Below are positions 9,594-19,631 of a DNA stretch of 64,000 nt, in pieces. Location: contig NZ_LOKW01000001.1 in the NCBI RefSeq assembly GCF_002211305.1, positions 186,001-250,000 of the forward strand, given 5' to 3'. The stretch's first letter is position 1, and every line of letters starts with the position of its first letter. A model generated the notes under the pieces. That model was not told the origin of the DNA and did not search any database. It was given only the letters and a program-made list of their open reading frames with translations. The stretch comes from Rhizobium sp. R634 (GTDB lineage: Bacteria > Pseudomonadota > Alphaproteobacteria > Rhizobiales > Rhizobiaceae). Both the position numbers and the translations under genes were made by a program.

Positions 9594-10767
9594 GATGCGC
9601 GTCTTTTCCTTCCTGCCCGTCTTGCAAACGAGGCGCTGTCTCTCTGCCGTTCACTGCTTCGGTCATCGCGTCGCGGAAAACATCCTGGATCGACCGGCTC
9701 CTGCCGTCCTTTTCGAATTCTGCCCGATAGGCCTGCCAATAATTCCGGTCGCGGCGCCAGGGCAGGCCCCAGGCGCCGGTCTCGACCTGCGCCTCGACAA
9801 TGCGCGGTTCCAGCCGGGTCGCGGTCTGGACAAGGGCCTCGAGCGCGGAATTGAGCATGAGCTGCTGGCCGAGCAGAGCCTCGATGCGTGCGAGGAGCGC
9901 CTCCTCCCGGTCGGCCAGGAAATCCGGTTCCGGCCCGGAGGGCGGCGCGTTCATGTCGAAGACGGCATAAGCGCCATCGACTGCCTCTTCGAGCCGGGCA
10001 AGCAGCGGCTCCAGACGATCCGCAAAGGTTTCCGGCCGGCCGATCGTCAGGGTCGGAAAGTCCTCGGCCTCGGGCTGCGGATCGTTGTCATTGACGATCT
10101 CGACCGCCGCAGACCTGCGCTGCGCGATCGGCACGGAGACATGGGTGGCGGCGCCATGTTCGAGGTGGCTGCCATATTCGGTCTCGTCGGAATTCCAGTC
10201 CTCCGGCAGAAGCTGGGTGACCGAGCGGGTTTCCGGAGGGCCGCTCCAGCCGATCTCGACATTGCGGGAGGAGGCGGCACCCTTCCTGCCGCTCTGGTCG
10301 GGCAGGGTCCAGTCATCGGCGATGCGCTCGCCGAGAATGCCGCTGGCGGTCCGGCCACCCGGGGCGATGTCGGCGAGGATCGCGGAAATGGTCAGCGGTT
10401 CGTCGCTGAGCACGAGGCCGGCATCGGGATCTTCGACTTCCTGGTCGCCGCTGCCTGAAATGTGGACCGAGAAGGCAAGTCCGCCCATCTCCAGCCGCGA
10501 CCGGTCGGAGAGTCTCGCGATCTCGCCTTCATGCACGGTGACGCCATCGACCCGGGAGCCGTTGGCGCTCTGGTCGCGCAGCAGGAAGCCATCGCGGTCG
10601 CGCTCGATGATGCAATGCAGCTTCGAAATCGAGCGCCGGTCCTCCGGCAGCCGCCAGTCGCAATCGGGTGCCCGGCCGAGCGTGCGCCGGCCACGTTCGA
10701 AGAACCATTTCGATCGGCCGGCCGGCATTGCCACGTCGCTGGTGATCTCTCTCAGTTCGAGCCGCAT
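9583..10767 (-). CDS. impI: ImpI, FHA-domain T6SS protein (TagH/Fha type)
   Basis: The N-terminal FHA domain (about residues 20-85) shows the phosphothreonine-binding signature: LGRAPDCDW, SKLHCII and SANGSRVDG. The rest is a long linker and a C-terminal TagH-like region, giving 394 residues. The ATG at 10767 is preferred over an in-frame GTG at 10782 because a GGGAGG ribosome-binding site lies just before it. FHA proteins read the phosphorylation state set by the PpkA-type kinase and recruit T6SS parts; ImpN and ImpM in the same operon are the probable enzymes. In A. tumefaciens, Fha binds phosphorylated TssL. Confidence 0.9.
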   Translation of the reverse strand: MRLELREITSDVAMPAGRSKWFFERGRRTLGRAPDCDWRLPEDRRSISKLHCIIERDRDGFLLRDQSANGSRVDGVTVHEGEIARLSDRSRLEMGGLAFSVHISGSGDQEVEDPDAGLVLSDEPLTISAILADIAPGGRTASGILGERIADDWTLPDQSGRKGAASSRNVEIGWSGPPETRSVTQLLPEDWNSDETEYGSHLEHGAATHVSVPIAQRRSAAVEIVNDNDPQPEAEDFPTLTIGRPETFADRLEPLLARLEEAVDGAYAVFDMNAPPSGPEPDFLADREEALLARIEALLGQQLMLNSALEALVQTATRLEPRIVEAQVETGAWGLPWRRDRNYWQAYRAEFEKDGRSRSIQDVFRDAMTEAVNGRETAPRLQDGQEGKDAHHEE

Positions 10768-10778
10768 CCTTGCCTCCC

Positions 10779-11780
10779 TCACCGCATCTCGGCCGGCAGA
10801 CGCTCGACGATCACCGCATCGCCGCTGTCTTTTGCCGCCGGGGCGACCCGCGCCCAGCTGTTCCAGCCGAGGCGCGGCGGATCGTCAGCCTGTCCGAGCC
10901 GGCAGAAGGGAACGTCCTCCTTCTTCAGGATGACCTGAATGTCGAATTCGAGCGCCGCGCCGACATAGAGCCGCGTCAGGGCGAAGAGTTCGGCGATGGC
11001 CCGCCCGCCCGGCGCCAGCGAAAGGTAATCGGCGTAACCGAGCGGGCCGATGACGATGCGAAAACCGCCGCTGAAATCGTGGATGGCAGCACCCGCCGTC
11101 GCATTGACGCCGAGCTGGACGCCCTGCGGCTGGCCCATGCGGCTGCGCTCCTCCATCGGAATGGTGAGCCAGCGGCCGCGGAACAATTCGATTTCCACAG
11201 GCAGGCCGCTGAATTCGCGGAGCATGGCGCGCAGATTGACGGCATTGCGGTTGCGCGCGGCAAAGAAGCCGGAAAAGCGCAGGATCAACTCTTCCTCGAC
11301 ACCGCTTTTTTCGACGAGACGCTTGGTGCCGAAACCGGTGAGCGAAAGCAGCGTGGTGACGAAGGCATTGCTCGCCGAAACCCCGCCCCAGCGCAGCCGC
11401 CGGGCGATGCGGTATTTCTCGCTGGCATCGGCGAAGAGTTCGGCCATGCGCGCGCCGAAGAGATCGAAGAAGCCCGCCAGCGCCCGCGACCGGTTGCGCT
11501 CCTCGCGCATGATGAGTTCGTTATAGGCCGAAGGCATCGAACCGAGCGCGCCGACGAGGCCGGCAAGTGCGCTGCGCACGGTAGCGCGGCCGGCCTTGCG
11601 CTTGTATCCGCTGACCGCAAGCGGCGCCGGCGAGACGCCGACATGGGAGGCGACGTCGAGCCGTCCTTCGCCGACCGACGCCTGCGCGACGCGGAAAGCC
11701 GTCACCGGCTCGAAGCGGCCGGGGTCGCGTTCGAGCAGGTCGGTCAGCGCATCTGGCTTGCTGGCGGCTTGCATGTCCAT
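10779..11780 (-). CDS. tssG: ImpH/TssG, T6SS baseplate subunit
   Basis: A 333-residue protein with the TssG-type opening LTDLLERDPGRFEPVTAFRV. An upstream in-frame start at 11837 would add 19 residues overlapping tssF; the ATG at 11780, with GGAAGGA about 13 bases upstream, is chosen. TssG joins two TssF copies and TssE into the baseplate wedge that nucleates the sheath. It sits between tssF (20 bp upstream) and impI in the order usual for imp operons. No anomaly is seen. Confidence 0.93.
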   Translation of the reverse strand: MDMQAASKPDALTDLLERDPGRFEPVTAFRVAQASVGEGRLDVASHVGVSPAPLAVSGYKRKAGRATVRSALAGLVGALGSMPSAYNELIMREERNRSRALAGFFDLFGARMAELFADASEKYRIARRLRWGGVSASNAFVTTLLSLTGFGTKRLVEKSGVEEELILRFSGFFAARNRNAVNLRAMLREFSGLPVEIELFRGRWLTIPMEERSRMGQPQGVQLGVNATAGAAIHDFSGGFRIVIGPLGYADYLSLAPGGRAIAELFALTRLYVGAALEFDIQVILKKEDVPFCRLGQADDPPRLGWNSWARVAPAAKDSGDAVIVERLPAEMR

Positions 11781-11800
11781 GGTTGGCTGGCGATCCTTCC

Positions 11801-13582
11801 TTAGAGAAGCGGGCGTTCGGCGGCACGCGCCGGCCATTGGGCGATCGGTCTCGACTGACCCTTCATGCCGACGGTGAGCCGGGTGAAGCTGTTGACCGAG
11901 GTGTAGAGGCTGAAGAAGCGGTCGAGCAGGCTGCCGAACAGGAAGGCCGAGGGCCGGTCGATGGCGGCCGGATCGAATTCCAGCGTGATTTCGGTGCCGG
12001 GCACCATGCCGCCGCTGCCGAGACGGGCGGTCGAATTGGCGGCCTTGATCCGTACGAGCGCATCGACGAACTGCTTGGTCTCGGGGCTGTCGCGGAAAGC
12101 GTAGAGCGACAGGATATCTTTCAGCGCCGCGCCGCCATTGTCGAAGAGCGAGAGGTGATTGAGCGCGAGATGCGAGATCAGCCGCCAGTTCCGCCCTTCC
12201 TGATCGTTCATCCGCACCGAGGGCGTCGGCGGGATCAGCGCTTCAACGCCCGCCACCGCCTCATGACCGGAGGCAAGCTGCAGGAAAGGATGGCCGCCGC
12301 CGAAGGGAAGCTGTTCCGGCAGGTCGCGGTTGATGCAGAGCGTATCGACGCTCGCCACCGCATCGACGGGACCGGCGGAGCGGCGCTGCCTGTCGACGAA
12401 GGCGATATCCATGTCGCTGGTCCGGTCGTCCTCGTCGAAGCGGCGATAGGCCTGCCAGTAGGTCGCGCTCGCGCCCGCCCGCTGCGATCGGCCGAAGAAG
12501 GGCTGGCAGAATTCCTCCTGGCCGCGCGATCCGGTCACCAGCACGCGGTCGATCGAATAGATTTCGCGGGTCTTCTGGCGCCGCGCATCGGGCATCAGGC
12601 GATATTCTGTGCGGGTGCCGTCGATGGCGATCGGCTCGCAGACCTGGCGGAAGAGATTGACGACGGGCGTGGCGTTGAGCGCGAAGTCGCGGACCGACAC
12701 CGCCCGCTCCAGCTTGGCGTCGCTCTCCTTGAGATAGATGAAGAGCTCCAGCGTCTCGCCCTTCCAGGCATCGAGCCCTTCGATGTCGAGAAACAGAAAC
12801 TTTCTGGGCAGGGCGAAGAATTCGGTGAGTAGCCGGTAACCGGTGAAGCTCGGCGCCGGATAAGGCAGCATCGCCTCTTCGGGCTCGAAGCCGACGGGCT
12901 TGAGATTTTTGGCCGGGAGGAAGACCGGCGAACGATCGTCCGCATGCTTGGCAAGCGCGATGCCGAGCGTGTGATTGGCCAGCAGTTCGTAGATCGCCAC
13001 CGCCTGCTGCCAGGGGGAAGGAATGTGCAGGCGCAGCCGGTTCACGCCGAGGCTGCCCAGGGGTTTGCGGGCATCGAGGGAGCGGATGGAGAGCCTGAGA
13101 CAGCCGGCAACGCCGGCATAGGCCGAAAGCGGCGCATTGATCGGCTGGCCGGAAAGGGTGGCGCCTGTAATTTCGATCGGCGCGATTTCCACATCCTGCG
13201 TCGTGCGGAAGCGGCAGGCTTCGCCGCGCACCGGCTCGGCCAGGATCTCGGTGTGGCGCGGCACGGTCTGCACCGAGGCCAGCGTATCGCTTGGGCGGAA
13301 CTTCACGATGCTCATCGATGGCAGGGGCGCGAGATAATGCGGATAGAGCGTTTCGAGCAGGTTATCTGTCAGCTCGGGAAATTCGTCGTCGAGTTTCTGC
13401 CGAACACGCGCGGCGGAATAGGCGAAGCTCTGGATCAGCCGCTCCACATGCGGATCGTCGGCGACGTCGCCGGTCATGCGCAGCCTGCCGGCGATTTTCG
13501 GAAAGGCATCGGCAAAGCGCGCGGCCCGGCGGCGCAGCGCCAGCAATTCCTCATTGTAACGGTGAAGGAAGCCTTCAGCCAT
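11801..13582 (-). CDS. tssF: ImpG/TssF, T6SS baseplate subunit
   Basis: A 593-residue protein opening MAEGFLHRYNEELLALRRRA, the standard TssF N-terminus, with the conserved DPHVERLIQSFAY segment at about residue 45. TssF is the main wedge protein of the T6SS baseplate and resembles phage T4 gp6. The start at 13582 overlaps the tssE stop by 8 bp; the longer in-frame extension to 13657 lies wholly over tssE. The length is normal for the family and the protein is cytoplasmic. Confidence 0.95.
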   Translation of the reverse strand: MAEGFLHRYNEELLALRRRAARFADAFPKIAGRLRMTGDVADDPHVERLIQSFAYSAARVRQKLDDEFPELTDNLLETLYPHYLAPLPSMSIVKFRPSDTLASVQTVPRHTEILAEPVRGEACRFRTTQDVEIAPIEITGATLSGQPINAPLSAYAGVAGCLRLSIRSLDARKPLGSLGVNRLRLHIPSPWQQAVAIYELLANHTLGIALAKHADDRSPVFLPAKNLKPVGFEPEEAMLPYPAPSFTGYRLLTEFFALPRKFLFLDIEGLDAWKGETLELFIYLKESDAKLERAVSVRDFALNATPVVNLFRQVCEPIAIDGTRTEYRLMPDARRQKTREIYSIDRVLVTGSRGQEEFCQPFFGRSQRAGASATYWQAYRRFDEDDRTSDMDIAFVDRQRRSAGPVDAVASVDTLCINRDLPEQLPFGGGHPFLQLASGHEAVAGVEALIPPTPSVRMNDQEGRNWRLISHLALNHLSLFDNGGAALKDILSLYAFRDSPETKQFVDALVRIKAANSTARLGSGGMVPGTEITLEFDPAAIDRPSAFLFGSLLDRFFSLYTSVNSFTRLTVGMKGQSRPIAQWPARAAERPLL

Positions 13583-14084
13583 GCGCGGCCTCCACCAGGA
13601 AGCGCTGGGTGGAGGGATCGATGGTCGATTCGAAGCTGATCGGCGGCATGCCTTCATGCAGGCGGAAGGTCGCCTGGATTCGCAGGCGCAGCGCCCGCTC
13701 GGTCATCGTCCGGCTTTTCAGGATCGTCACCCTGACATCGGAAAGCCGCGTTTCGAAGAGCGCGATCCGCCGCTCGATCGCGGCCGCCAGCCTGAGCTTC
13801 GCTTCGTCGGTCATCAGATTGGCCGAGACGACGCCGTCGACGCCGTAGCTCACCAGCGCATCCTTCAGTTCGGCAAGTGCTGCCGGCGGCGTGGCCGGGC
13901 AGCGGCGCGTGTTGAGCAGCGCTTCGAGATCGCGGCGGATCGCTTCCCTGACGTCGCGAACCTGGTCGACGAAGCTCATCGGCGGATCGGCGGCGCGATC
14001 CGGAGCCTCGTCGATCAGCCTGTCGAGGATCGAGCGGGCAAGGACGCGGTCGTGTTGCCGGTAGCGTTCGAGCGGATCAACCAT
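13575..14084 (-). CDS. tssE: ImpF/TssE, T6SS baseplate gp25-like subunit
   Basis: A 169-residue gp25-like protein. The segment VREAIRRDLEALLNTRRC is the conserved TssE motif around the LLNTR element, and the middle resembles phage lysozyme-fold wedge proteins. TssE links the baseplate to the first sheath ring. The ATG at 14084 overlaps the impE stop by 8 bp; the longer frame to 14141 overlaps impE further and lacks support. It is translationally packed between impE and tssF. Confidence 0.94.
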   Translation of the reverse strand: MVDPLERYRQHDRVLARSILDRLIDEAPDRAADPPMSFVDQVRDVREAIRRDLEALLNTRRCPATPPAALAELKDALVSYGVDGVVSANLMTDEAKLRLAAAIERRIALFETRLSDVRVTILKSRTMTERALRLRIQATFRLHEGMPPISFESTIDPSTQRFLVEAAHG

Positions 14085-14907
14085 GCGCGGCCTGCCTGCC
14101 GGCGGAGCTTGCCGGGACGATCTCCAGAGTCTGGGTGTCATGGAAGGAGACGAGTTCGTCGCCGGCGAGGAAGCAGCGCTGGCCGCGGCCGGTGGTGATG
14201 CCGCACTTTTCCTCGACCCATTCGGTTTCGCGGCCGAGTCTCAGCGCCGCGTCCTTGCCGGTGCCATGATAGACCGCCGGCAGCAGCACCGATGCGGCGG
14301 CGCCGTCGATCAGCGACAGCTCGGCGCGGCGGAAGGCGAGATCGCGCGGCCGGGCGATTGGCTCGATCGATACGGCCGATATCTTGGCGAAATCGATCCA
14401 GAGATAGGCGCCGCCTGTCATGATGACCTCGAGGGCGTGCGGGATGCGGTCGTCGAGATCGCGGAAATCGGAGATTGCCTTGCCGTTCCAGATCAGCGGA
14501 CGCTCGCCCCTGACGGTTTCGAGCGCATCGAGCGCGGCCTTCGCGTCATCGGCATTGCCGCCGCGATCGGCGATGCCGAGCCGCAGGGCGAGCTTGTCGA
14601 GCTCGCTCGGCCCCTGCGGAAACTCCGGCACGGCGCCGCTCACAAACCAGGCATCACGTGCCGCCATCGCCCGCAGCTCGTTGCGCAGCAGGGCGAAGCC
14701 CATCGTGGCGTCGGGTGTCAGCGTGGCCGCGAGGCTGCACTGATTGTCGGCGCGCTCATATTCGCCAGCAAGGACCAGGAGATCGATATAGAGGTGCCGC
14801 GCCTCCTGATCCGATGGCCTGGCCTTCAGATGCGCCTTGACCTCTTCGAGCGCCTCGTCGAGGGCGTTGTCGCTCAGCGATTGGGCGATGTTGGCGGAAA
14901 GCGTCAT
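14077..14907 (-). CDS. impE: ImpE/TagJ, T6SS accessory sheath-associated protein
   Basis: A 276-residue ImpE-family protein. The N-terminal part is a TPR-like helical repeat (ALDEALEEVKAHLKARPSD through LVLAGEYERADN). The C-terminal part is the SciE/ImpE domain (WIDFAKISAVSIEPIARPRDL and LLPAVYHGTGKD). TagJ binds the N-terminus of TssB in systems that have it and is thought to affect ClpV-driven sheath recycling. The start overlaps the impD stop by four bases. It is a cytoplasmic accessory protein of normal family length. Confidence 0.92.
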   Translation of the reverse strand: MTLSANIAQSLSDNALDEALEEVKAHLKARPSDQEARHLYIDLLVLAGEYERADNQCSLAATLTPDATMGFALLRNELRAMAARDAWFVSGAVPEFPQGPSELDKLALRLGIADRGGNADDAKAALDALETVRGERPLIWNGKAISDFRDLDDRIPHALEVIMTGGAYLWIDFAKISAVSIEPIARPRDLAFRRAELSLIDGAAASVLLPAVYHGTGKDAALRLGRETEWVEEKCGITTGRGQRCFLAGDELVSFHDTQTLEIVPASSAGRQAAHG

Positions 14908-16292
14908 GCGGACATCCTCTCGGGCATGGCGACGGGACGGCTCAGGATCTGGCCCGTGGTCGCGGTCTCGGCGATCAGGTGGAAGCTCGTGGCGACGTCA
15001 TCGAGCTGGAAATGCGGCTGCAGGCGGACGGTACAGGAGAAGCTGCCGGGCTTGCCCGGAATTTCGGCGACGCTGATGCCGGCGGAGCGGAGCGGAAAGC
15101 GGGTGCGCAGCGCGATATCGGCATCGTCGTTGCCGAGCGTATAGGCGGTCAGCCAGTCCATGAGCTTGCGCTCGATCGAGATCGCATCGGAGAGCTGGCC
15201 GATCTCGTCGCGCATGATGACCTTGAGATAATGCGAGAAGCGCGAGGCGCAGAGCACATATTGCAGCATGGCGGCGAGCCGCGCGTTCTGGCGCGCATGC
15301 TCGTTGGCATAATGCGGCGGCGCATGCAGCGACTGATTGGAGTTGAAGATCGCCGAGGAAGAGAGATAGGTGGTCGCGGCGGGAATGATGCCGAGTTCGC
15401 AGAGCTGCTGTTCCTGGCTGCTGGTCAGGTGGATTTCGACAGGCGCCTGGGCGGAGAGCCCGTTGCTTTCGGTGCCGAAGTCATAGGGCGGCAATTCGGC
15501 ACCGCTCAGCAGGCCGCCGTCGATCGCATCCTGGGTGACGCCGCGAATATCGGCGAACCAGCCGGAATTGATGAAATTCCGGATGACGACGGTCGCGAAG
15601 GCGAAGGCGGCATTGCCCCAGAGCAGCGAACTGCCGTCGGCGGCAATGCTTTCGCGGAAGGGAAAGCCATCATTGCGATGGCGGGAATGCGGCATCAGCG
15701 GCGAGCGCATCAGGATGCGCGGCGCGGCGAGACCGAGGAAACGTGCATCCTCGCTGGCGCGGAGGCTGTTCCAGCGGATGCGGGCCGTCTCGGTGGCAAG
15801 CCAGGAAAAGTCGTTGACCCGGTTCAGCTCGTGAAAATCCTCAAGGCCGACCGCAAGCGGCGCAGCGCCCGCAACGAAGGGGCAGAAGGCGGCAGCCGCC
15901 ACCATGCCGAGCTGCGACAGCGTGCTGACGGGATCGCCGTCGGCGGGATCGGCGGGAGACAGATGATAATCGCCGATCAGCAGACCGAAGGGCTCGCCGC
16001 CCGGCATGCCGAATTCGCGGCTGTAGATCAGCTCGAACAGATGGCTCTGGTCGAAATCGCTGGCGCGCTCCATGCTGCGCGCGAGTTCGCGCCAGCTGAC
16101 GCCGAGCAGCTTGACCTTCACTTCGCCGCTGCGGCTTGCCTCGCGCACGAGCATGGCAAGGCCGCGCCATCTCGCCTCCATCGCCTGGAAATCGGGATGG
16201 TGGAGAATGGCATTGACTTGCCTGTTCAACGCCTCGTCGATCAGCGCGATCAGCTGATCCGCCCGGCGCCGCCATTCAGTGCTGGAACCCAT
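14904..16292 (-). CDS. impD: ImpD, second TssC-like sheath-family protein
   Basis: A 462-residue member of the TssC/EvpB family. It shares with the neighbouring tssC the blocks WRGL, FDQSHLFELIYSREFGMPGG and LIGDYHLS, but is clearly divergent along its length. The ATG at 16292 is preferred to a TTG six bases further upstream. Two TssC-like genes in tandem are characteristic of rhizobial and agrobacterial imp loci; ImpD is the shorter, more divergent one. Whether it is built into the sheath or acts at its end or in assembly is not shown by sequence. A strong hairpin (16320-16351) separates it from tssC. Confidence 0.92.
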   Translation of the reverse strand: MGSSTEWRRRADQLIALIDEALNRQVNAILHHPDFQAMEARWRGLAMLVREASRSGEVKVKLLGVSWRELARSMERASDFDQSHLFELIYSREFGMPGGEPFGLLIGDYHLSPADPADGDPVSTLSQLGMVAAAAFCPFVAGAAPLAVGLEDFHELNRVNDFSWLATETARIRWNSLRASEDARFLGLAAPRILMRSPLMPHSRHRNDGFPFRESIAADGSSLLWGNAAFAFATVVIRNFINSGWFADIRGVTQDAIDGGLLSGAELPPYDFGTESNGLSAQAPVEIHLTSSQEQQLCELGIIPAATTYLSSSAIFNSNQSLHAPPHYANEHARQNARLAAMLQYVLCASRFSHYLKVIMRDEIGQLSDAISIERKLMDWLTAYTLGNDDADIALRTRFPLRSAGISVAEIPGKPGSFSCTVRLQPHFQLDDVATSFHLIAETATTGQILSRPVAMPERMSA

Positions 16293-16319
16293 CGTCAACC
16301 TGAGAGAGATGTTTCGAGA

Positions 16320-16351
16320 GGACCGGCGCAGCTGGATTGCCGCGCCGGTCC
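16320..16351 (-). other. perfect 10-bp hairpin between tssC and impD
   Basis: Arms 16320-16329 and 16342-16351 (GGACCGGCGC and its exact complement) with a 12-nt loop. It starts 9 bases after the tssC stop in the minus-strand transcript. There is no U tract, so it is not a simple terminator; it may protect the 3' end of the tssC message or thin out downstream transcription. Confidence 0.75.
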
Positions 16352-16359
16352 CGGTTTCA

Positions 16360-17841
16360 TCAGTTCTTCGAGGGAATCCGGGCGACCATGCGCAGCGAGG
16401 TGGTCAATTCTTCCATCTGCAGCCAGGGACGCATCCAGGCGACGGCGTTGTAGGCGCCCGGCCTGCCGGGGATTTCCTGCACGGTGACCTTGGCCTCGCG
16501 CAGCGGATATTTGGCGCGCGATTCTTCGCCGGCCTCGTCATTGGCGTTGACGTAGTTGGAGATCCAGCGGTTGAGCCAGGCCTCGCAATCCTCCGCCTCC
16601 ATGAAGGAGCCGATCTTGTCGCGGCCCATGACCTTGAGGTAATGGGCAAAGCGCGAAGTCGCCATCATATAGGGCAGGCGAGCCGAGACCGCCGCATTGG
16701 CGTTGGCCTCGGGGCGGTCGTAGAGCTTCGGCTTGTGCGCCGTCTGGGCGCCGAAGAACACGGCATAGTCCGTATTCTTGTAGTGGCAGAGCGGCAGGAA
16801 GCCGAGCTTGCCGAGTTCGGCGTCGCGGCGGTCGGTGATGCCGACTTCCGTCGGGCATTTCAGGTCGAGATCGCCGTCGTCGCTGGAGAAGATGTGCATC
16901 GGCAGGCCTTCGACCTTGCCGCCGTTTTCGGCGCCGCGAATGGCCGTACACCAGCCGTTCTTGGCGAAGGCTTCGGTCAGGCGCGTGCCCATCACATAGG
17001 CCGCATTCATCCAGCAATAGGAGCCGTGCGGCAGTTCGCCGGTCTTGGAGCCGCCGGTCTCATCGAAGTTGAATTCCTCGATCGGGCTGGTTTTCGGGCC
17101 GTAGGGCATGCGGGCGAGCACGCGCGGCATGGCGAGGGTCACGAAGCGCGAATCGTCGCTTTCCCGCAGGCTGCGCCACTTGGCATATTCCACTGTCTCG
17201 AAGATCTTTTCGAGATCGCGCGGTTTTGCCAGCTCGCGGAAATCCTCGAAGCCGAACATCCGCGGGCTGGCGGCCGAGATGAACGGGGCGAAGGCGGCGG
17301 CGGCGATCATCGAGACGCCCTGCAGGAGCTGCACGTCGTCGAAGGAATTGTCGAATTCGTAATCGCCGATCAGCGCGCCCATCGGCTCGCCGCCCGGCGT
17401 GCCGAACTCGTCTTCATAGACCGATTTGAACAGCCGGGACTGGTCGAACTCGACGGCCTTGGCGAGATCCTTGGCGATATCCCGCTTGGATGCGTTGAGC
17501 ACGCGGATCTTCAGATTGGCGCTCGTCTCGGTGTTCTTGACGAGATAGTGCAGGCCGCGCCAGGCGCCTTCGAGCTTGGTGAACTCGGGCGATTGCATGA
17601 TCGCGGCGAGCTGGCCTGATATCGCCTTGTCGATCTCGGCGATGGCGTTGTTCAGGGTGATCGTCAGGTTGCGATCATAGGTAACGGTGCCCTTGAGGGC
17701 CTGGTCGGTGAGCGTGCGCAGGAGGTCCTGGGCACGGTCGGGCTCGGTCTGGCGGGTTGCGGCCACGACCTTCGAAAGCAGGTCCTGATCAGGCGCGAAT
17801 CCTGCTTCTTCCCTGGTCTGCAGTTGCGTTTCAGCGGTCAT
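16360..17841 (-). CDS. tssC: ImpC/TssC, T6SS contractile sheath large subunit
   Basis: A 493-residue sheath protein with the family blocks [34 protein letters not shown] and [10 protein letters not shown]. The conserved end reads [17 protein letters not shown]. TssC pairs with TssB to form the cytoplasmic contractile sheath that drives the Hcp tube outward. An AAGGA site precedes the ATG at 17841. It lies 129 bp after tssB and is followed by a strong hairpin; both gaps are large for this otherwise tightly packed operon. Confidence 0.97.
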   Translation of the reverse strand: MTAETQLQTREEAGFAPDQDLLSKVVAATRQTEPDRAQDLLRTLTDQALKGTVTYDRNLTITLNNAIAEIDKAISGQLAAIMQSPEFTKLEGAWRGLHYLVKNTETSANLKIRVLNASKRDIAKDLAKAVEFDQSRLFKSVYEDEFGTPGGEPMGALIGDYEFDNSFDDVQLLQGVSMIAAAAFAPFISAASPRMFGFEDFRELAKPRDLEKIFETVEYAKWRSLRESDDSRFVTLAMPRVLARMPYGPKTSPIEEFNFDETGGSKTGELPHGSYCWMNAAYVMGTRLTEAFAKNGWCTAIRGAENGGKVEGLPMHIFSSDDGDLDLKCPTEVGITDRRDAELGKLGFLPLCHYKNTDYAVFFGAQTAHKPKLYDRPEANANAAVSARLPYMMATSRFAHYLKVMGRDKIGSFMEAEDCEAWLNRWISNYVNANDEAGEESRAKYPLREAKVTVQEIPGRPGAYNAVAWMRPWLQMEELTTSLRMVARIPSKN

Positions 17842-17860
17842 CTATACGATCCTTTTTGCG

Positions 17861-17911
17861 AAAGCGGCGGCCCTTGAGGGATGAGGCTTCCCTTCGAAGG
17901 GGCCGCTGCCG
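17861..17911 (-). other. imperfect inverted repeat in the tssB-tssC gap
   Basis: The 129-bp gap 17842-17970 holds an imperfect long inverted repeat: an AGCGGC..CCCTT arm pairs with an AAGGG..CCGCT arm. Within it is a perfect 12-bp palindrome CCCTTCGAAGGG at 17890-17901. It lies between the two sheath genes in the transcript. No U tract is present. Confidence 0.5.
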
Positions 17912-17970
17912 GACAACGACTCTTCAGGCATTCGGCATGCGGGCGGCGACAGGCCCGCGATCCCGGGTAT

Positions 17971-18495
17971 TCAGTTCACCACGGCCTTCGGCTCGTCGGC
18001 CTTGCCGCCGCCAAGCTGGGCGATCAGCTGCGAGAGGTCGGCCTTGTTCTGGAGAATGTCTTCGAGCAGCCGCTCGAGCTCCTCGGAGCGGTCCGCCTTG
18101 CTCATCAGGTCGCGCAGCTGGTTGCGCGCATTGAGCAGGGCCTTCAGCGCCGGCACCTGATCGACGATCGCGCCGGGTTCGAAATCGGCCAAGCTTTCGA
18201 ATTTCAGCGAAACCGGAAGCTCCGTCCCGTTTTTCTCGAGCGTATTCTCGACGGAGATCGTCAGGCCCGGCGTCATCCGGCGCATGACGTCGTCGAAATT
18301 GTCGCGGTCGACCTGCACGAACTTGCGTTCGCCGAAAGGCTTCAGCGGCTGCGTGGGATTGCCGGAAAAGTCGCCGAGCACGCCGACGACGAAGGGCAGT
18401 TCCTTCACCACCATCGCGCCTTCGGTTTCCACTTCGTATTTGATGTGGACCCTGGGCTTGCGAACCCGTTCCAGTTTCTCATGCACACTTGCCAT
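17971..18495 (-). CDS. tssB: ImpB/TssB, T6SS contractile sheath small subunit
   Basis: A 174-residue sheath subunit with the typical opening ([20 protein letters not shown]) and the conserved [16 protein letters not shown] block at about residue 35. The ATG at 18495 is preceded by AAGGAGAG; the frame continues seven codons upstream without a site. TssB and TssC interlock to build the contractile sheath. Its own gene lies between two hairpin-containing gaps (18496-18566 and 17842-17970). Confidence 0.97.
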   Translation of the reverse strand: MASVHEKLERVRKPRVHIKYEVETEGAMVVKELPFVVGVLGDFSGNPTQPLKPFGERKFVQVDRDNFDDVMRRMTPGLTISVENTLEKNGTELPVSLKFESLADFEPGAIVDQVPALKALLNARNQLRDLMSKADRSEELERLLEDILQNKADLSQLIAQLGGGKADEPKAVVN

Positions 18496-18546
18496 CGAGG
18501 CTCTCCTTCGTCTCATCGGCGGATTACGGATTGGGAAGATGCGGAT

Positions 18547-18561
18547 TACGGCCGGGCCGTA
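18547..18561 (-). other. small palindrome in the tssA-tssB gap
   Basis: TACGGCC-G-GGCCGTA lies at 18547-18561 within the 71-bp gap between tssA and tssB. The gap also holds the 11-mer GCGGATTACGG twice in direct orientation. The palindrome core GGCCGGGCCGTACG recurs in the ech-adh gap near 53169. Confidence 0.45.
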
Positions 18562-18566
18562 CGCCG

Positions 18567-19631
18567 TCAGCCTCCCCTGTCGTTTGCGGGCTGTATGCCG
18601 GCTGCCGTCAGCACGGCATTGCGGGCGTGCTGTTCGGGCAGAAGCTCGGCAAGAAGCTCGGAAAAATCCATGCGGCCGCGGCGCACCAGCGTCTCGATCG
18701 ACATGGAAATGGGTGAATGGGGCTCGGTACGGCGGAAATAGCGGGCAACGGCGGCCAGAAGCTCAAAGGCTTCTTCCCGCGAGCGAATCGCCTCGGTGCT
18801 GACGGGCCTCGGCCGAATGGCCTCCGCCTGGCCGCCGCCGGCGGCCTGAGGGGGCTCGAAATCATGCGCAGCAGGGGATTCGGACGCCGCGACGGGATCT
18901 TCTATACCGGCGAGTACGCGGATTGCAGCGGCGGCCTCTTGCAACACATTGCGTGTATTCGAACTCGGCGGCGCCTGGTCGCCGCAGTGCTCGTCAAGTA
19001 TTTCGACCATGCGATCGAAAGCGGCGATGCACTCGGTGAGCACGCCGAGATAGGCTGACATGTGAGCGACACCGGCTTCCGCCGCCGCCTGCTGCAATTC
19101 CTTGCGCCGCTCGATCTCGTTCGGCCGCTGCGAAAGCTGGAAATCCCACAGCGAAAACTGGGCGAACTTTCCGTCCGGGATCAACGATGTCAAACGAATA
19201 GCCTGGATCAGCGTTCCCTCGCCGCCCACGCCGTTGAGGCCCGCGAAAGGCGCAAACCGTTCCTCGAAGTCGCCATCGCCGATCGAATGCAAGGCATCGA
19301 AATACTTGTCTAAAAGCGACACGGTTGCAACATATACGTCACGCAATCCTGAGAAGCCGCGCAGCCGCAACTGGGCTTCGGCAAGCCAGGCCAATACTTC
19401 GATGTCCTTGCTCCGGGAAGAAAGGATTTGCAATCCAAGATTGCTAACATCGTGCCAAGCAGGTGCAAGCGTAATAACTTCACCCGGAGAAATACTACGT
19501 TCGGCTGTACGAGCGGCGTTTCTCGCGTCCTTAATTCTATAGTATATTTCACGATGCATAGTATTGTTACGCACGTTTTCTCCGCACGGGCGATCTTCTT
19601 CAAGTGAATTTATAATTTCTCGGACGTTCAC
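18567..19631 (-). CDS. tssA: ImpA/TssA, T6SS assembly protein
   Basis: A 354-residue ImpA_N-family protein. The N-terminal block contains [11 protein letters not shown], the [16 protein letters not shown] segment and the [20 protein letters not shown] region typical of the family. The C-terminal third is helical with [22 protein letters not shown]. TssA organises the baseplate and coordinates sheath and tube polymerisation. The start is GTG at 19629-19631 with a GAGG about ten bases upstream. It is the first gene of the minus-strand imp operon and is divergent from clpV. Confidence 0.93.
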   Translation of the reverse strand: MNVREIINSLEEDRPCGENVRNNTMHREIYYRIKDARNAARTAERSISPGEVITLAPAWHDVSNLGLQILSSRSKDIEVLAWLAEAQLRLRGFSGLRDVYVATVSLLDKYFDALHSIGDGDFEERFAPFAGLNGVGGEGTLIQAIRLTSLIPDGKFAQFSLWDFQLSQRPNEIERRKELQQAAAEAGVAHMSAYLGVLTECIAAFDRMVEILDEHCGDQAPPSSNTRNVLQEAAAAIRVLAGIEDPVAASESPAAHDFEPPQAAGGGQAEAIRPRPVSTEAIRSREEAFELLAAVARYFRRTEPHSPISMSIETLVRRGRMDFSELLAELLPEQHARNAVLTAAGIQPANDRGG